This document shows positions 48,590 to 57,413 of a stretch of 64,000 nucleotides of DNA, in pieces; the first letter of the stretch is position 1, and every line of letters begins with the position of its first letter. The DNA comes from Elysia chlorotica (taxonomy: Eukaryota > Mollusca > Gastropoda > Plakobranchidae). The stretch is from NCBI GenBank assembly GCA_003991915.1, contig RQTK01000804.1, positions 165,826-229,825 on the forward strand, read 5' to 3'. Below the pieces are notes generated by a model. The model was not told the DNA's origin, ran no database searches, and saw nothing but the letters and a program-made list of their open reading frames with translations. Made by a program: the position numbers and the translations under genes.

Positions 48590-48844
48590 ATGTCTGTAAG
48601 CAGTAGTAGTAGTGTAAAGCCTAAAACTAGTAGGAAAAACGAATCATCATCATCATCATCTAAGAAAACGCCTAAAAAACAACAATCGATGCCACAGGTA
48701 TCTGCTAACGCTCCTGTAAAATCATCATCTCAGCACCAATCGTCCGTTAGTAGTGAAACTGTTGATTCTATAGTAAAACGTAAATTATTCGACGAAAGGA
48801 AGAAGAGCGAGAACAAAGAAGATGTGTATGCTTGGTTCGACTGA
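48590..48844 (+). CDS. Ser/Lys-rich small protein (copy 1)
   Basis: An 84-codon frame (MSVSSSSSVKPKTSRKNE...) identical in predicted product to 62413-62667. Low complexity, basic and serine-rich, likely disordered, ending in DVYAWFD. It immediately follows the partial copy of the GC-rich gene. Exact conservation in both copies says little because the whole block is a recent duplication. Its status as an independent gene is uncertain. Confidence 0.35.
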   Translation: MSVSSSSSVKPKTSRKNESSSSSSKKTPKKQQSMPQVSANAPVKSSSQHQSSVSSETVDSIVKRKLFDERKKSENKEDVYAWFD

Positions 48845-49134
48845 TGTACGTACGTACGTACGTATGTATGTGTAATAAACTTCAAACGTTTTAGCTGAAA
48901 TACATACCGGGAATGATGATGATGATGGGGGGTCTTCTTCTTCTTCTTATGATGAAGAAGAATCGAACCCCCCCCCTTTTTTTTTTTTTCATTCCAAGTT
49001 TTGTATATTCACCTCCCACAAAAAAAATTTTTTGTTGTGTAGTGTAACCCATTTCCAATGTATAACCGATTTTTTTTCTCTTGCTTTAAAGTGTTTCATC
49101 ACATATGACATTTCTCTAGATTTACCATTATTGA

Positions 49135-49479
49135 TCAACATTGATTTCTCTTGTTTAGATTAGCGTAGAATAAAGGTGTTTTATTATCTAAATATGCCCT
49201 AGTCGTATAAAATCGTAATCTATCTTTATTTGTATGTTTTGTACGATTTGTCAACGTATACAATGTTTTTGGATACCAAGATACGGTGAAATCCGTATTT
49301 AACAGTCCGTGTCTTATATTGTACAAAACGTAACTGGCCGAAGGACTTACACTCGTTTCGGTCATGCATCTCATGGAGTTGATTATTCGCATTCTTCTGT
49401 ATAGATCATCATCCATCTTTATAACTGATGTTGAGAATATTATTAGTAGTAGTAGTAGTTGTTGTAGGGTTAGTTTCAT
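49135..49479 (-). CDS. Small secreted protein (copy 1)
   Basis: A 114-residue protein from ATG 49479 with a Leu-rich signal peptide (MKLTLQQLLLLLIIFSTSVI) and a short basic mature chain with an N-x-T site and two cysteines. It is the paralogous copy of 62948-63280, carried in block B. The two differ by a few residues near NRTKHTNKD. A copy of the dispersed TTTACGGA motif lies directly upstream of the start. Function not recognised. Confidence 0.6.
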   Translation of the reverse strand: MKLTLQQLLLLLIIFSTSVIKMDDDLYRRMRIINSMRCMTETSVSPSASYVLYNIRHGLLNTDFTVSWYPKTLYTLTNRTKHTNKDRLRFYTTRAYLDNKTPLFYANLNKRNQC

Positions 49480-49481
49480 GA

Positions 49482-49540
49482 TTTTTTTTTTTTTTTAAAT
49501 TTCCTCAATTTTTATTTCGAGTTTACGGAAATAATAATAT
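49482..49540. repeat. Dispersed TTTACGGA motif (copy in block B)
   Basis: T-run, AAATTTCCTCAATTTTTATTTC, then GAGTTTACGGAAATAATAAT. It lies immediately upstream of the minus-strand secreted-protein gene, so it could be promoter-associated in this orientation. Confidence 0.75.
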
Positions 49541-49592
49541 TTTTAAAGTCAAAAAAATATATATATTGCCATGTATAATTGGTCTATACATT

Positions 49593-50465
49593 TTCCTTCT
49601 CTTTCTACAGAAAGATGACGACCGCCGGCGTTATACTGAATCTATTTTATTTGTGTTTTGTGCTTGCCCAGATATGCAAAGCTGATCCAGTAATCACGGA
49701 TGATGTGCTGGTTATGAATGGTAACGTCAGTTGCAAGAAATGAATAGTAGAAATGACCCGGGAGGTTATGGTATATCGCAGTTGACAAGAATGACGACCC
49801 GTGTTCAACATTAATACCAGATCGCAATCCCGTTTGTGTATTCTGTTTAAGCGGTGCTTGTGAAGGTGTTTCTCGCGGTCAAAAGTTATTATTCGTGTCA
49901 CCCTCGGATCACATGTTTTGTCGATTGAGATATAGAATTATTACCACACCTCATCCACGCGTAACTTGTATGCCATTTTTGAGACAAATTTCTGTTGAAA
50001 GGTCTATATTAACTAGATCTTCTTAACTCATTTCCTACTTAGAGCCCGGTAACATGTATCCAGCAAGACCCGTGGATGATTGTACTTAAAAAAGCGTTCG
50101 TAGTTTATTATCTTGTGCACAGACTTAAATACGATGTTAAAATTTTTATATCTTACACCAACTATTGACAATTTAATAAAAAATCACAATGGCGATATAT
50201 TACAACCATTAAAACCTTCTAACTTGTTCAATTCGTTTATAAACCCGTCGTTCGTTTATAAAAATTATTGGGGGTTAATTAAAACGGTAGACAATGAGTA
50301 TACGTTCGGGTATTTTCTATTTAACTGGCTTATTAAATTGATAGCGACTCACGATCCCGTTTTGAATACGAAATTATTCGACGACGGTTACGGTCAAGTC
50401 GGTAAAGAATCTCTAGAATTATACGTGGATTTCGTGTTACCTTACTATATAGACCAAGATGCCCA
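49593..50465 (+). repeat. Duplicated block A (second copy)
   Basis: Direct repeat of 47366-48230. It covers a broken copy of the small secreted-protein gene and continues into the complete 430-residue gene, which suggests that this is the original context for the gene start. Identity with the first copy is very high. Confidence 0.85.
49615..50025 (+). pseudogene. Broken copy of the small secreted Cys-rich protein
   Basis: Nearly identical to 47388-47798 at DNA level, including the CTTTCTACAG-AAAG-ATG start context, but not open throughout (about two breaks). It is either a decayed copy or a sequence-quality effect in a repeat. Confidence 0.65.
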
Positions 50466-51426
50466 ATTGTGTTGTTATAAAATTTCCTGTTTGTTAACTA
50501 ATAAACCGCTACGTAATAACGCTTTGTTTAAAAGGACATTATCCTCCGCGAGAGTTTCTAAACGTAGACATTCCTCTTCTTCTTTAGTCATGGAAAGCTT
50601 AGAACAAGATCGAGACGTACTAGAATGTGCAAATTCTAACTTTGCCAACCAATATGCAGTGGTGAAAACGCCAAAAATTAATACTATAATTAATCTAACC
50701 AACGGAACGACGGATGAAGAGCTGAACGAGGAAATTGACGATTTATCAAACGCTTTACTAGACGATTTAAGAGAATCTAATGACGAAGTTGATTATGCAG
50801 TGCCTTACATTCTAAGTCCGAATTATATTAAGAATTACTCTTTAGAAGTTCAAAATAGCGTATTTCATCCGATGAATTCGATGTACGACTTATTAATTAC
50901 GTTACCACCGCATCATTACGATATAATATCCAAAATTTTTTACTTTTGCGAATTGTATAACGTAGATAAACCAGAAAAAGAGTTTGAAAAGTATTTAACC
51001 AAACCTTGTGAATCGTATATGTGCGTAGTAACGAACGAAGGTAGTATATCAACCGTTAGACCGCCGATATTACACCATAGATGTGTTTATGACGTTTTGT
51101 ACGAAAGTCAACGTATGACAAAACCAAAATTTCTAACAATTATAAGCGCGTTGGCGTACTATATTCAGTATCTAAAATCCAAATCTAAAGAATCATTTAT
51201 ATGCGCGATATGTCTACTGGTTAATAGTTTAAGCGAGGAAAAAGAAGGCATTGGTTTAAATCTATGCAATATTGTAAAGGAGTTTCGAATTAATAAATCT
51301 TTCAATATAATCAACACTTTATATACCGTAACCACTGCTGAAGAGGAATCCTTGGCAGATATTAAATTTGTACGCGTTAATATGGACGAGTGGATTGTAA
51401 AGTATCGTCATTTGGAATTTAAATAA
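50134..51426 (+). CDS. Unknown 430-residue protein
   Basis: From ATG 50134; the longer frame lacks an earlier ATG. It is helical and soluble, with an acidic middle (TTDEELNEEIDDLSNALLDDL) and a C-terminal globular half containing several cysteines. No motif is recognised. Its first ~110 codons are duplicated at 47899. It ends just before the TATA element of the thymidine kinase gene. Confidence 0.65.
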   Translation: MLKFLYLTPTIDNLIKNHNGDILQPLKPSNLFNSFINPSFVYKNYWGLIKTVDNEYTFGYFLFNWLIKLIATHDPVLNTKLFDDGYGQVGKESLELYVDFVLPYYIDQDAQLCCYKISCLLTNKPLRNNALFKRTLSSARVSKRRHSSSSLVMESLEQDRDVLECANSNFANQYAVVKTPKINTIINLTNGTTDEELNEEIDDLSNALLDDLRESNDEVDYAVPYILSPNYIKNYSLEVQNSVFHPMNSMYDLLITLPPHHYDIISKIFYFCELYNVDKPEKEFEKYLTKPCESYMCVVTNEGSISTVRPPILHHRCVYDVLYESQRMTKPKFLTIISALAYYIQYLKSKSKESFICAICLLVNSLSEEKEGIGLNLCNIVKEFRINKSFNIINTLYTVTTAEEESLADIKFVRVNMDEWIVKYRHLEFK

Positions 51427-51429
51427 GGG

Positions 51430-51438
51430 TATAAATAG
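51430..51438 (+). promoter_or_regulatory. TATA box of the thymidine kinase gene
   Basis: TATAAATAG lies directly after the stop of the upstream gene. With transcription starting ~25-30 bp downstream, the ATG at 51450 would fall upstream of or at the cap site, which favours ATG 51483 as the thymidine kinase start. Confidence 0.6.
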
Positions 51439-51482
51439 CACGACACAATATGGTTGGCAACATATGTTCGCATCGAATAACA

Positions 51483-52562
51483 ATGGCTTCCTTCAAGTAT
51501 TTCAATTTATATTTGACCAATGACAAATCTCAACTTCCCAATGAACTTGATAAGCTAATGAGATATAATACTTCGGATTCAACCATCAACGATCTATTAA
51601 CATCGTATGAATTGTATTTCTATCAGCGTATAGCTAGACATATAGGAAAACCCGCATCTGTATCTACAAATGTTAGTTCGTGTCCAAAGTTTGAAGATGA
51701 TCAAATCTTCAATACAAAGACATTAAGTTATATAGTCGCTAACAAAAGCAAGTTTCTGTATCTAATCGCTACCGTTACTAATGAAAAAGAGTTGATGGTT
51801 GAGAATCAACTATGTATTAAAGTTCGCATAGTCGACTGTGCGAATGGAGAATGGAAAGCCGCTCAAGACGATTGTTTTTGGTTTGGGCACGAAGCTAGAC
51901 TGGCATTTGATGATATTAGATATTGTAACGAGTTTAGGCGGGATGATAAAATAGGAATTGTAACTGGAATAATTGGACCGATGTTTGCTGGAAAAACAAC
52001 AAGCATGATCAGTCGAGTTTGGAAACTAGAGGAAGAAGGAGTCAATGTTATCGTCGTTACTGTTAAAAGTGACCAAAAGGATAGATATGATGCTTCGTAC
52101 GTCACAACTCACGATAAGAAGTTAAAATACGATACAAATGTGATTGCTGTCAAATATTTATGGGAACTGGAAGAATTGATAACAACGAGTGATAATCTTA
52201 CATTAGCCATAGAAGAACTACATTTATACCCCGACGGTCCATATTTTGTCGCATTCGCACAAGCTCTCGGTGTAAACGTAATATTTACCACCATCACAGC
52301 AGATCAATGGGGCAATTCCATACCACGCACAAAAGATACGATCGCCGCTGCTAATTATATCGAACGAATTTATTCTGCTTGCGCAGATTGTGGAGATCCG
52401 AATGCAAATTATTCCTGGAGGTATGTTTGGACAAGCGATAAACAGAAAGAGAAACACAATAACCCTTCCGTTGATCCGATAGGTGAATCAGAAAAATACG
52501 AACCTCTTTGTAGAAATTGCTATTTTCCTAAATTGACCGAACATCTTACAACCCTTGCATGA
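51483..52562 (+). CDS. Thymidine kinase (TK1-like, type II) with N-terminal extension
   Basis: A 359-residue protein from ATG 51483 (ATG 51450 also in frame). Residues ~1-155 are an extension without recognised motifs. Residues ~160-355 form a TK1-type thymidine kinase: P-loop GPMFAGKTTSM (~165), AIEELHLYPD in the place of the usual 'IDEAQFF.D', and a zinc lasso with CADC and CRNC pairs plus IGESEKY (family 'GG.EKY'). Type II thymidine kinases (~190-230 residues) phosphorylate thymidine. Most herpesviruses instead carry a type I deoxynucleoside-kinase-like enzyme, so this one was probably acquired separately. The extension doubles the usual length. Confidence 0.85.
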   Translation: MASFKYFNLYLTNDKSQLPNELDKLMRYNTSDSTINDLLTSYELYFYQRIARHIGKPASVSTNVSSCPKFEDDQIFNTKTLSYIVANKSKFLYLIATVTNEKELMVENQLCIKVRIVDCANGEWKAAQDDCFWFGHEARLAFDDIRYCNEFRRDDKIGIVTGIIGPMFAGKTTSMISRVWKLEEEGVNVIVVTVKSDQKDRYDASYVTTHDKKLKYDTNVIAVKYLWELEELITTSDNLTLAIEELHLYPDGPYFVAFAQALGVNVIFTTITADQWGNSIPRTKDTIAAANYIERIYSACADCGDPNANYSWRYVWTSDKQKEKHNNPSVDPIGESEKYEPLCRNCYFPKLTEHLTTLA

Positions 52563-52993
52563 ACACAAGCCACTACAATGATGTTTTTTTACTTTATAAA
52601 TGATGAATTTTTACTTTATAAATGATGAACCATTATGCCTACAATAATGATGATTTTTCAACTTTTAACTATTTTTTTATTACAATGATAAACTATGATT
52701 AGCTTATAACTATAAAAAAAAAGACGAATTGAATACAAGGATTTAACCATTTTTCAGATAAAAATTTTTTTAAAACTTGCTAATTTTGAAATTTGAGAAT
52801 ACGGAATAATTGATACCTCTATAGTGTGTGTGTGGTTTTTATTACAATTTTTTGACGAGCGATAAAATTTTTTTTAAAACTTGTCAATTTTGAAGTTTGA
52901 GAATACGGAATAAATTGCTACCTCGATGAATATCATCATTATATGTGTGTAATATATACCCTTGTGTGTGTTTATTATTTCATTATTTTCCAC
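52563..52993. repeat. Non-coding spacer with two copies of the dispersed motif
   Basis: After the thymidine kinase stop is a 21-bp direct repeat (TTTTACTTTATAAATGATGAA, starting near 52588). Two copies of the dispersed motif follow in tandem (about 52760-52812 and 52861-52915), each ending TTTGAGAATACGGAATAA, a variant of GAGTTTACGGA. A TATA-like AATATATA lies at ~52951, about 40 bp before the next ATG. No gene is seen here. Confidence 0.7.
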
Positions 52994-53227
52994 ATGGCGC
53001 ACAACGATTTTGATCAAAAGTATGGGCATTTATTGAATGATAATACTAGAACTATACCATATTTAAACAAATCTACCAATTTACAAGAATTATTAGCTAT
53101 ATTACAGCAGACTAGTAGGATATTTAAACTAAACGAAGAACCCAATAACACGCATCATTCTGCTTATGATACAGTTCAGTATATACGATTTTTATTGAAA
53201 TCTTCCAGTAATGAAACGGATGTGTAG
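52994..53227 (+). CDS. Unknown 77-residue protein
   Basis: Taken from ATG 52994 (MAHNDFDQKYGH) because a TATA-like element lies at ~52951; an in-frame ATG at 52943 would add a hydrophobic leader. The product is a small helical acidic protein without motifs. Its stop abuts the next open frame. It is part of the operon-like run leading to the helicase. Confidence 0.45.
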   Translation: MAHNDFDQKYGHLLNDNTRTIPYLNKSTNLQELLAILQQTSRIFKLNEEPNNTHHSAYDTVQYIRFLLKSSSNETDV

Positions 53228-53721
53228 TGTTAGTGATTATATACCTCAAAAGAAAAAAACGTACATTATCTTGTTCTGACCAACTTCAATCTAAACAAAA
53301 AGAGGTGATATCGAATAAACTATTGAGTTTTTTAAACATTGAATCCAATTCTATATTTCTACTAAACAAACAAGAAGTATCGGGTGGTATTAGTAAAGAA
53401 ATTGTGGATGAAGAAGGTATATTTCTACCAAATTACGAACAAGAACAGCAAATAAGTGTTGTTAAGCCCAACGCTATACTCGATAGTTTACAAGAGAAAT
53501 TGGTGCAATGCAATACTAAAGTGAATGGAGATGCGATTTTGAAACTGTTAAAGGTAACTGCTGATTTATCAGAAACGAAATTTATGAACAATCAAAAACT
53601 AAAACACCAAGACGTTCCGCATAAAGAAATAGTAAGAGTATTAGTAAACGACATAGCGAAAAACAAAGATATAACGAATACTTTTGAAAATTTGAAACGA
53701 ATCTTACACGATGCAAAATAG
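53227..53721 (+). CDS. Unknown helical protein without a near ATG
   Basis: A 164-codon frame with no ATG near its 5' end (first Met near residue 120). The composition looks coding: helical, charged, ending NLKRILHDAK. It overlaps the helicase ATG by 11 bp. The start is unresolved: non-AUG initiation or a spliced upstream exon are possible. Family not recognised. In herpesviruses, helicase-primase accessory subunits are poorly conserved, but nothing here shows such a role. Confidence 0.4.
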   Translation: MLVIIYLKRKKRTLSCSDQLQSKQKEVISNKLLSFLNIESNSIFLLNKQEVSGGISKEIVDEEGIFLPNYEQEQQISVVKPNAILDSLQEKLVQCNTKVNGDAILKLLKVTADLSETKFMNNQKLKHQDVPHKEIVRVLVNDIAKNKDITNTFENLKRILHDAK

Positions 53722-56017
53722 TAAGAACAATACGCGTTTGATACTAACTTGTCGAGATCAATGCGTAAAGTCGATTTTCGAGAATTTTATGCGCGTAGAA
53801 CACAATAATTTTCTATGTAACTTTTTGTTGCTAGTCGGTCCGGCTGGTTCTGGTAAGACGGCTTGTATGGGTATTATGATCGATGCATTTTTAAAAAGTT
53901 GTTGGCAATTTGCTACTCGTAACGCATCTCAAGCCGCGTATGCGTATATTAAACATACTGGTAGATACTATCCCACTACGTTTCAATTTTTATGCATTGA
54001 CGTTACGTTTATGAACACGATAAATGATGAAATGAAACAGTTGTTCAAGCTCGAGCATTTCAGTCGTTTTGAAAATCTTAACGAAGTTATCGACTGTACT
54101 AGCATGTATTTTAGATCTGTAGCGGAAGCTATATTCGAACGATGCATGAAGCGTAGAAACTATATAACTCCGAATATAGTTAAAACCATTATCAGAAATA
54201 TGAAAAGCGCTGATATTCCTACGACTAGAGAAAATATCGTGTTGTATTTGGAAAGATATTGTTTAGAAACTAAGAAATCGTATAGTCGTATACCACCCGA
54301 GATTAGATATGATATTTTTGGTTTTGACGAGGCGGGTCGCACGCACATGATATTTTTTCTGTTAAATTATTCGCTATTCGTGTATGTAAATGAATTGTAT
54401 GGTATGCCAGCGTGCAAACCGACGTATATCTACGTAGGTTCGCATACACAAGGAAATGTAATTTGGGACGGAGAAGAAGACTTTTGGATGAAGAAATACT
54501 CGTTGATAACCATGTTTACGCTGAAGTGGCTAAAGAATGAGAATCTATTGATTAAATCTAATATGTATAATAGAAGATCGCCTACTCGTAACGAATATAC
54601 CACAGCTCGTAATTTACTGATCAAACAGGGAGAAGACGGCCTACACATCGATGTAGAAGACATTAGAAATTTACAAAAACTCCACGATAGAGTATTTAAT
54701 CAAAAATTTACTCCATTCGACGACGGTGTGTTAGTATTCGCTGCTACTCACGCTATGGCTTCGTCTATGACGATTGAGCGGTTTAAAAACATATCTGAAA
54801 TAAAGGTTCAAGAGTTCATAGCGTTTGATAAACCTAGTATATTTTCATGGCAACCTCGACTAATACCGGAGACCATTGACTCTTTACATCATACCGTGAA
54901 TTCCATGTTACGCACAGAGACTTATCTAAACAAAGGCTGGAGAAATAGTCAATACGCGTTAGAATATGCTGTGAAACAAGAAGAGTTTTTTAAATCGTAT
55001 GAGAAAATACCCTTTGAACCAACGCAAGCTTATTACGCAGAGCGTAACATTAAATTGAACATACCGTACATTACTCTTATAAAATGGAGAGTGTGCATAA
55101 GTCGTATACACGGTCCTTTGAATAAGATATTGGACGATTTAGACTTACTAAACGTATTTGACATGTCACCAAATTTAATTATTGGCATAATAAGAGCGTT
55201 TCAAAGCTATTTGTCGATGGGTAAAATACACGATGATGGAGAGATTAAAGCTATAGACAATCCGTTTATAATGTATCATAAACTATATAACGAGTTGAGA
55301 CAAATGGCCAAGGACGGAAATGCAATAGATATGGATGTACTACTAGAAGAAAAGATGTCCTATAAACTACCATCAAACTCAATTGTGTCTATCGTCAATT
55401 ACGATAACAAAAAGATGTACATGAAGTTGTTTCAAACGCTATATATCTACGCGTACCCATTAAGGTACAAACGTAAAAATACGATGTTAGAAATTTTAAC
55501 AAATATTGGTAAAGAAGCTAAACCCAAAACGAAAACGGTGAGTAAAAAATCCAATGGTGGTAGTAGTCATTTTAACGAAGAGGATTACTACGATATTATT
55601 GAAGAAAGCGTAGACTACGAAGAAGAATTCCATACCGTCGAACCGCAAACCCCTATAATATCTACGGGATCTAAACGCCCCCATTCCATAACGTTAAACG
55701 AAGTAAAAAATGTAGTTACGTCACGTGAAGGTAAAGGTTCAGTGATATGGTATATTTGGCCCATCGCTTCAGTTTACGCTCGTACTATAAGCGTATCTCA
55801 AGGATCGACAATCTCAAATCAACACATTGTATGTTTTAATAACGCCCATATACAAATGTCGGATATCATAGTAGGACTAACCCGCGCAGATAATCCCGAG
55901 AATCAAAGAATTTTATTACAGGAGACTAATAAAAATTGTATCATAGCTTTAGATCCGATTATCATACATATGAATAGAATTATAAACTCTAAAAAAGCAT
56001 TTGTCGGGGTGTTATAA
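53711..56017 (+). CDS. UL5-type helicase (helicase-primase ATPase subunit)
   Basis: A 768-residue protein from ATG 53711. Superfamily 1 motifs: P-loop LLLVGPAGSGKTA at ~40-51; motif II FGFDEAGRTH (~205; UL5 pattern 'DEAG'); then 'TYIYVGSHTQGN' (motif III, 'V.VGS.TQ'). C-terminal motifs V and VI are 'ARTISVSQGSTI' (~690) and 'DIIVGLTRADNPEN' (~720), as in UL5 'A.TI..SQG.........V..SR'. It would unwind DNA at the replication fork together with a primase, which is not in this window. Low-complexity acidic insert at ~600-650. The stop overlaps the protease start (TAATG). Confidence 0.75.
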   Translation: MQNSKNNTRLILTCRDQCVKSIFENFMRVEHNNFLCNFLLLVGPAGSGKTACMGIMIDAFLKSCWQFATRNASQAAYAYIKHTGRYYPTTFQFLCIDVTFMNTINDEMKQLFKLEHFSRFENLNEVIDCTSMYFRSVAEAIFERCMKRRNYITPNIVKTIIRNMKSADIPTTRENIVLYLERYCLETKKSYSRIPPEIRYDIFGFDEAGRTHMIFFLLNYSLFVYVNELYGMPACKPTYIYVGSHTQGNVIWDGEEDFWMKKYSLITMFTLKWLKNENLLIKSNMYNRRSPTRNEYTTARNLLIKQGEDGLHIDVEDIRNLQKLHDRVFNQKFTPFDDGVLVFAATHAMASSMTIERFKNISEIKVQEFIAFDKPSIFSWQPRLIPETIDSLHHTVNSMLRTETYLNKGWRNSQYALEYAVKQEEFFKSYEKIPFEPTQAYYAERNIKLNIPYITLIKWRVCISRIHGPLNKILDDLDLLNVFDMSPNLIIGIIRAFQSYLSMGKIHDDGEIKAIDNPFIMYHKLYNELRQMAKDGNAIDMDVLLEEKMSYKLPSNSIVSIVNYDNKKMYMKLFQTLYIYAYPLRYKRKNTMLEILTNIGKEAKPKTKTVSKKSNGGSSHFNEEDYYDIIEESVDYEEEFHTVEPQTPIISTGSKRPHSITLNEVKNVVTSREGKGSVIWYIWPIASVYARTISVSQGSTISNQHIVCFNNAHIQMSDIIVGLTRADNPENQRILLQETNKNCIIALDPIIIHMNRIINSKKAFVGVL

Positions 56018-56616
56018 TGATGAAAAAGAAGAAGATTTTCGCTTACGAATTGTCTGGATACGTGTGTCTATTCTGTAAAAGCTGTAATGTCGTAGGGTCG
56101 ATATGTGCCGATAATTCCATCTATCATATATCTCGAAACGACGTAGTGGTTAGTAAATTGCTATCAACGTATAATTCCGTTCCTCTCGTCATACATCACT
56201 TTGCCGATGCTGTTGTGGGATACATCTCCAAATTTGAATTGGATGATAAAGGAATCTACGTTTCTGGTGCAGTGTTGGACAATTTGGAGTTTTTGCAGTA
56301 TGTAACATCGGTTTACGAAGATACGTATTCGTCTATACTTCAGAATAAGCAAGTAAACCTCGAGGCTACATTGAAAAAACAATTGACTGGATTTAGCCTA
56401 AGTCATGTATTAGAAACGGGAGATGTAGCGCACGTCGGGTTAGTTGCTGAACCCGCTCGAATCGGGACATTAGTGAGTTATAAAAAATCAAATACGTATA
56501 TTCCCAAATCGTATGGAAATATAGATCGGGTTATAAATCGTATGACGGGGCAGACTTGGGTCTTTCAGGATCATAAACATAAAAAAATATTTAATCAACA
56601 ACCTATCCGAGAGTAA
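56017..56616 (+). CDS. Capsid maturation protease (assemblin, UL26-type)
   Basis: A 199-residue protein from ATG 56017. It aligns by eye with herpesvirus assemblin: LVIHH61FADAVVG (family 'INI.H...AVVG', catalytic His), KGIYVSGAVLDNLEFLQYV ('GLF..G.V....FLEIV'), GFS127LSH (catalytic Ser in 'GLSLSS'), and AH139VGLVAEPARIGTLVSY ('HVALCSVGRR.GTL.VY', second His and Arg). The Ser-His-His triad is thus complete. It cleaves scaffold protein during capsid maturation. In other herpesviruses protease and scaffold are one polyprotein; here they are two frames 34 bp apart. It is shorter than the usual ~230-256 residues. Confidence 0.85.
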   Translation: MMKKKKIFAYELSGYVCLFCKSCNVVGSICADNSIYHISRNDVVVSKLLSTYNSVPLVIHHFADAVVGYISKFELDDKGIYVSGAVLDNLEFLQYVTSVYEDTYSSILQNKQVNLEATLKKQLTGFSLSHVLETGDVAHVGLVAEPARIGTLVSYKKSNTYIPKSYGNIDRVINRMTGQTWVFQDHKHKKIFNQQPIRE

Positions 56617-56650
56617 AGATATAACGGATTGCACATTTTTAAACGCAAGC

Positions 56651-57286
56651 ATGAATCCAGAAGACGTAAAAAAAGTATTAGAGGACTATATCCCAGAATT
56701 GATGAAATTGGTGAGCAATAAAAGATCTCATAACGATGAAGAAGAAACGTCTGAACCGCAGAATAAAATTCAAAAAACTGAACCAGAACCGTCCGTTTCA
56801 TCAATTATAGAACAACCATCCGTTTCATCAATTGTAGAACCACCAAAACCTGTCGAGGAACCTGTTATTGAACCACCTGTTCTTAAACCCGAACAACCTA
56901 TTGCTGAACAATCTGTTGCTGCTCAACCGACCAATCAAGACTATTTTAACGATATGGATAGTAAACTTAAAGGTCTTATCGATATTGTGACGAAAGAGAA
57001 AGAACATAACAAAAATGCCATCAATGCTATGAATAATCTTATATTAGAAAACCAAAATAAAGACTCTAATTATAAACTATTGTATTTCATGTACGATACA
57101 TTGTCGAAACAAAATAGTCAGATTCAACAACAACTGAATTCATTAACTTCAGGAACGACGAAACCAGCAGCACCAGTTATGGTTAATGCATCGGTAATTC
57201 CTACGAACACAAATCAAGACATTGTGGCTTTACGAAAAACCGCTGTTGATATTATGATGTCTCGGATATTTGGAGATAATGTATAA
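56651..57286 (+). CDS. Capsid scaffold protein (UL26.5-type)
   Basis: A 211-residue protein from ATG 56651, directly after the protease gene. It has a helical N-terminus, a Pro/Glu-rich middle (residues ~40-95), a coiled coil (~100-165) and then APVMVNA180/S181VIP. The V-N-A/S sequence matches the herpesvirus maturation cleavage site near the scaffold C-terminus. It is followed by a 31-residue tail ending in an amphipathic helix (IVALRKTAVDIMMSRIFG), as in the tail that binds the major capsid protein. A KR-rich patch (NKRSHND) may aid nuclear import. Gene order and site together make the assignment convincing despite low sequence similarity. Confidence 0.78.
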   Translation: MNPEDVKKVLEDYIPELMKLVSNKRSHNDEEETSEPQNKIQKTEPEPSVSSIIEQPSVSSIVEPPKPVEEPVIEPPVLKPEQPIAEQSVAAQPTNQDYFNDMDSKLKGLIDIVTKEKEHNKNAINAMNNLILENQNKDSNYKLLYFMYDTLSKQNSQIQQQLNSLTSGTTKPAAPVMVNASVIPTNTNQDIVALRKTAVDIMMSRIFGDNV

Positions 57287-57413
57287 TTCATGTTCATTTA
57301 TATTATTGAGTATTAAACTGATTTTTTTACGGAGCTGTCGTCGATTTTTTGAAACAATTTATTTGTTAAATTGGACGGAAAATTGGCTCTTACAACTCCT
57401 TTCAATTATAACT

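Larger units (their letters stand above)
48228..49540 (+). repeat. Duplicated block B (first copy)
   Basis: About 1.3 kb nearly identical to 62051-63345, direct orientation. It contains the 3' part of the GC-rich gene, a Ser/Lys-rich small frame, an (ACGT)n-like microsatellite (~48845), a TTCTTCTTC/GAAGAAGAA hairpin flanked by G and C runs (~48928-48976), a minus-strand secreted-protein gene and one copy of the dispersed TTTACGGA motif. Confidence 0.85.

Noticed and set aside
52994-53721. Reading the two small frames as a known helicase-primase accessory protein
   Set aside because: Only their position suggests it; no conserved residues could be identified.
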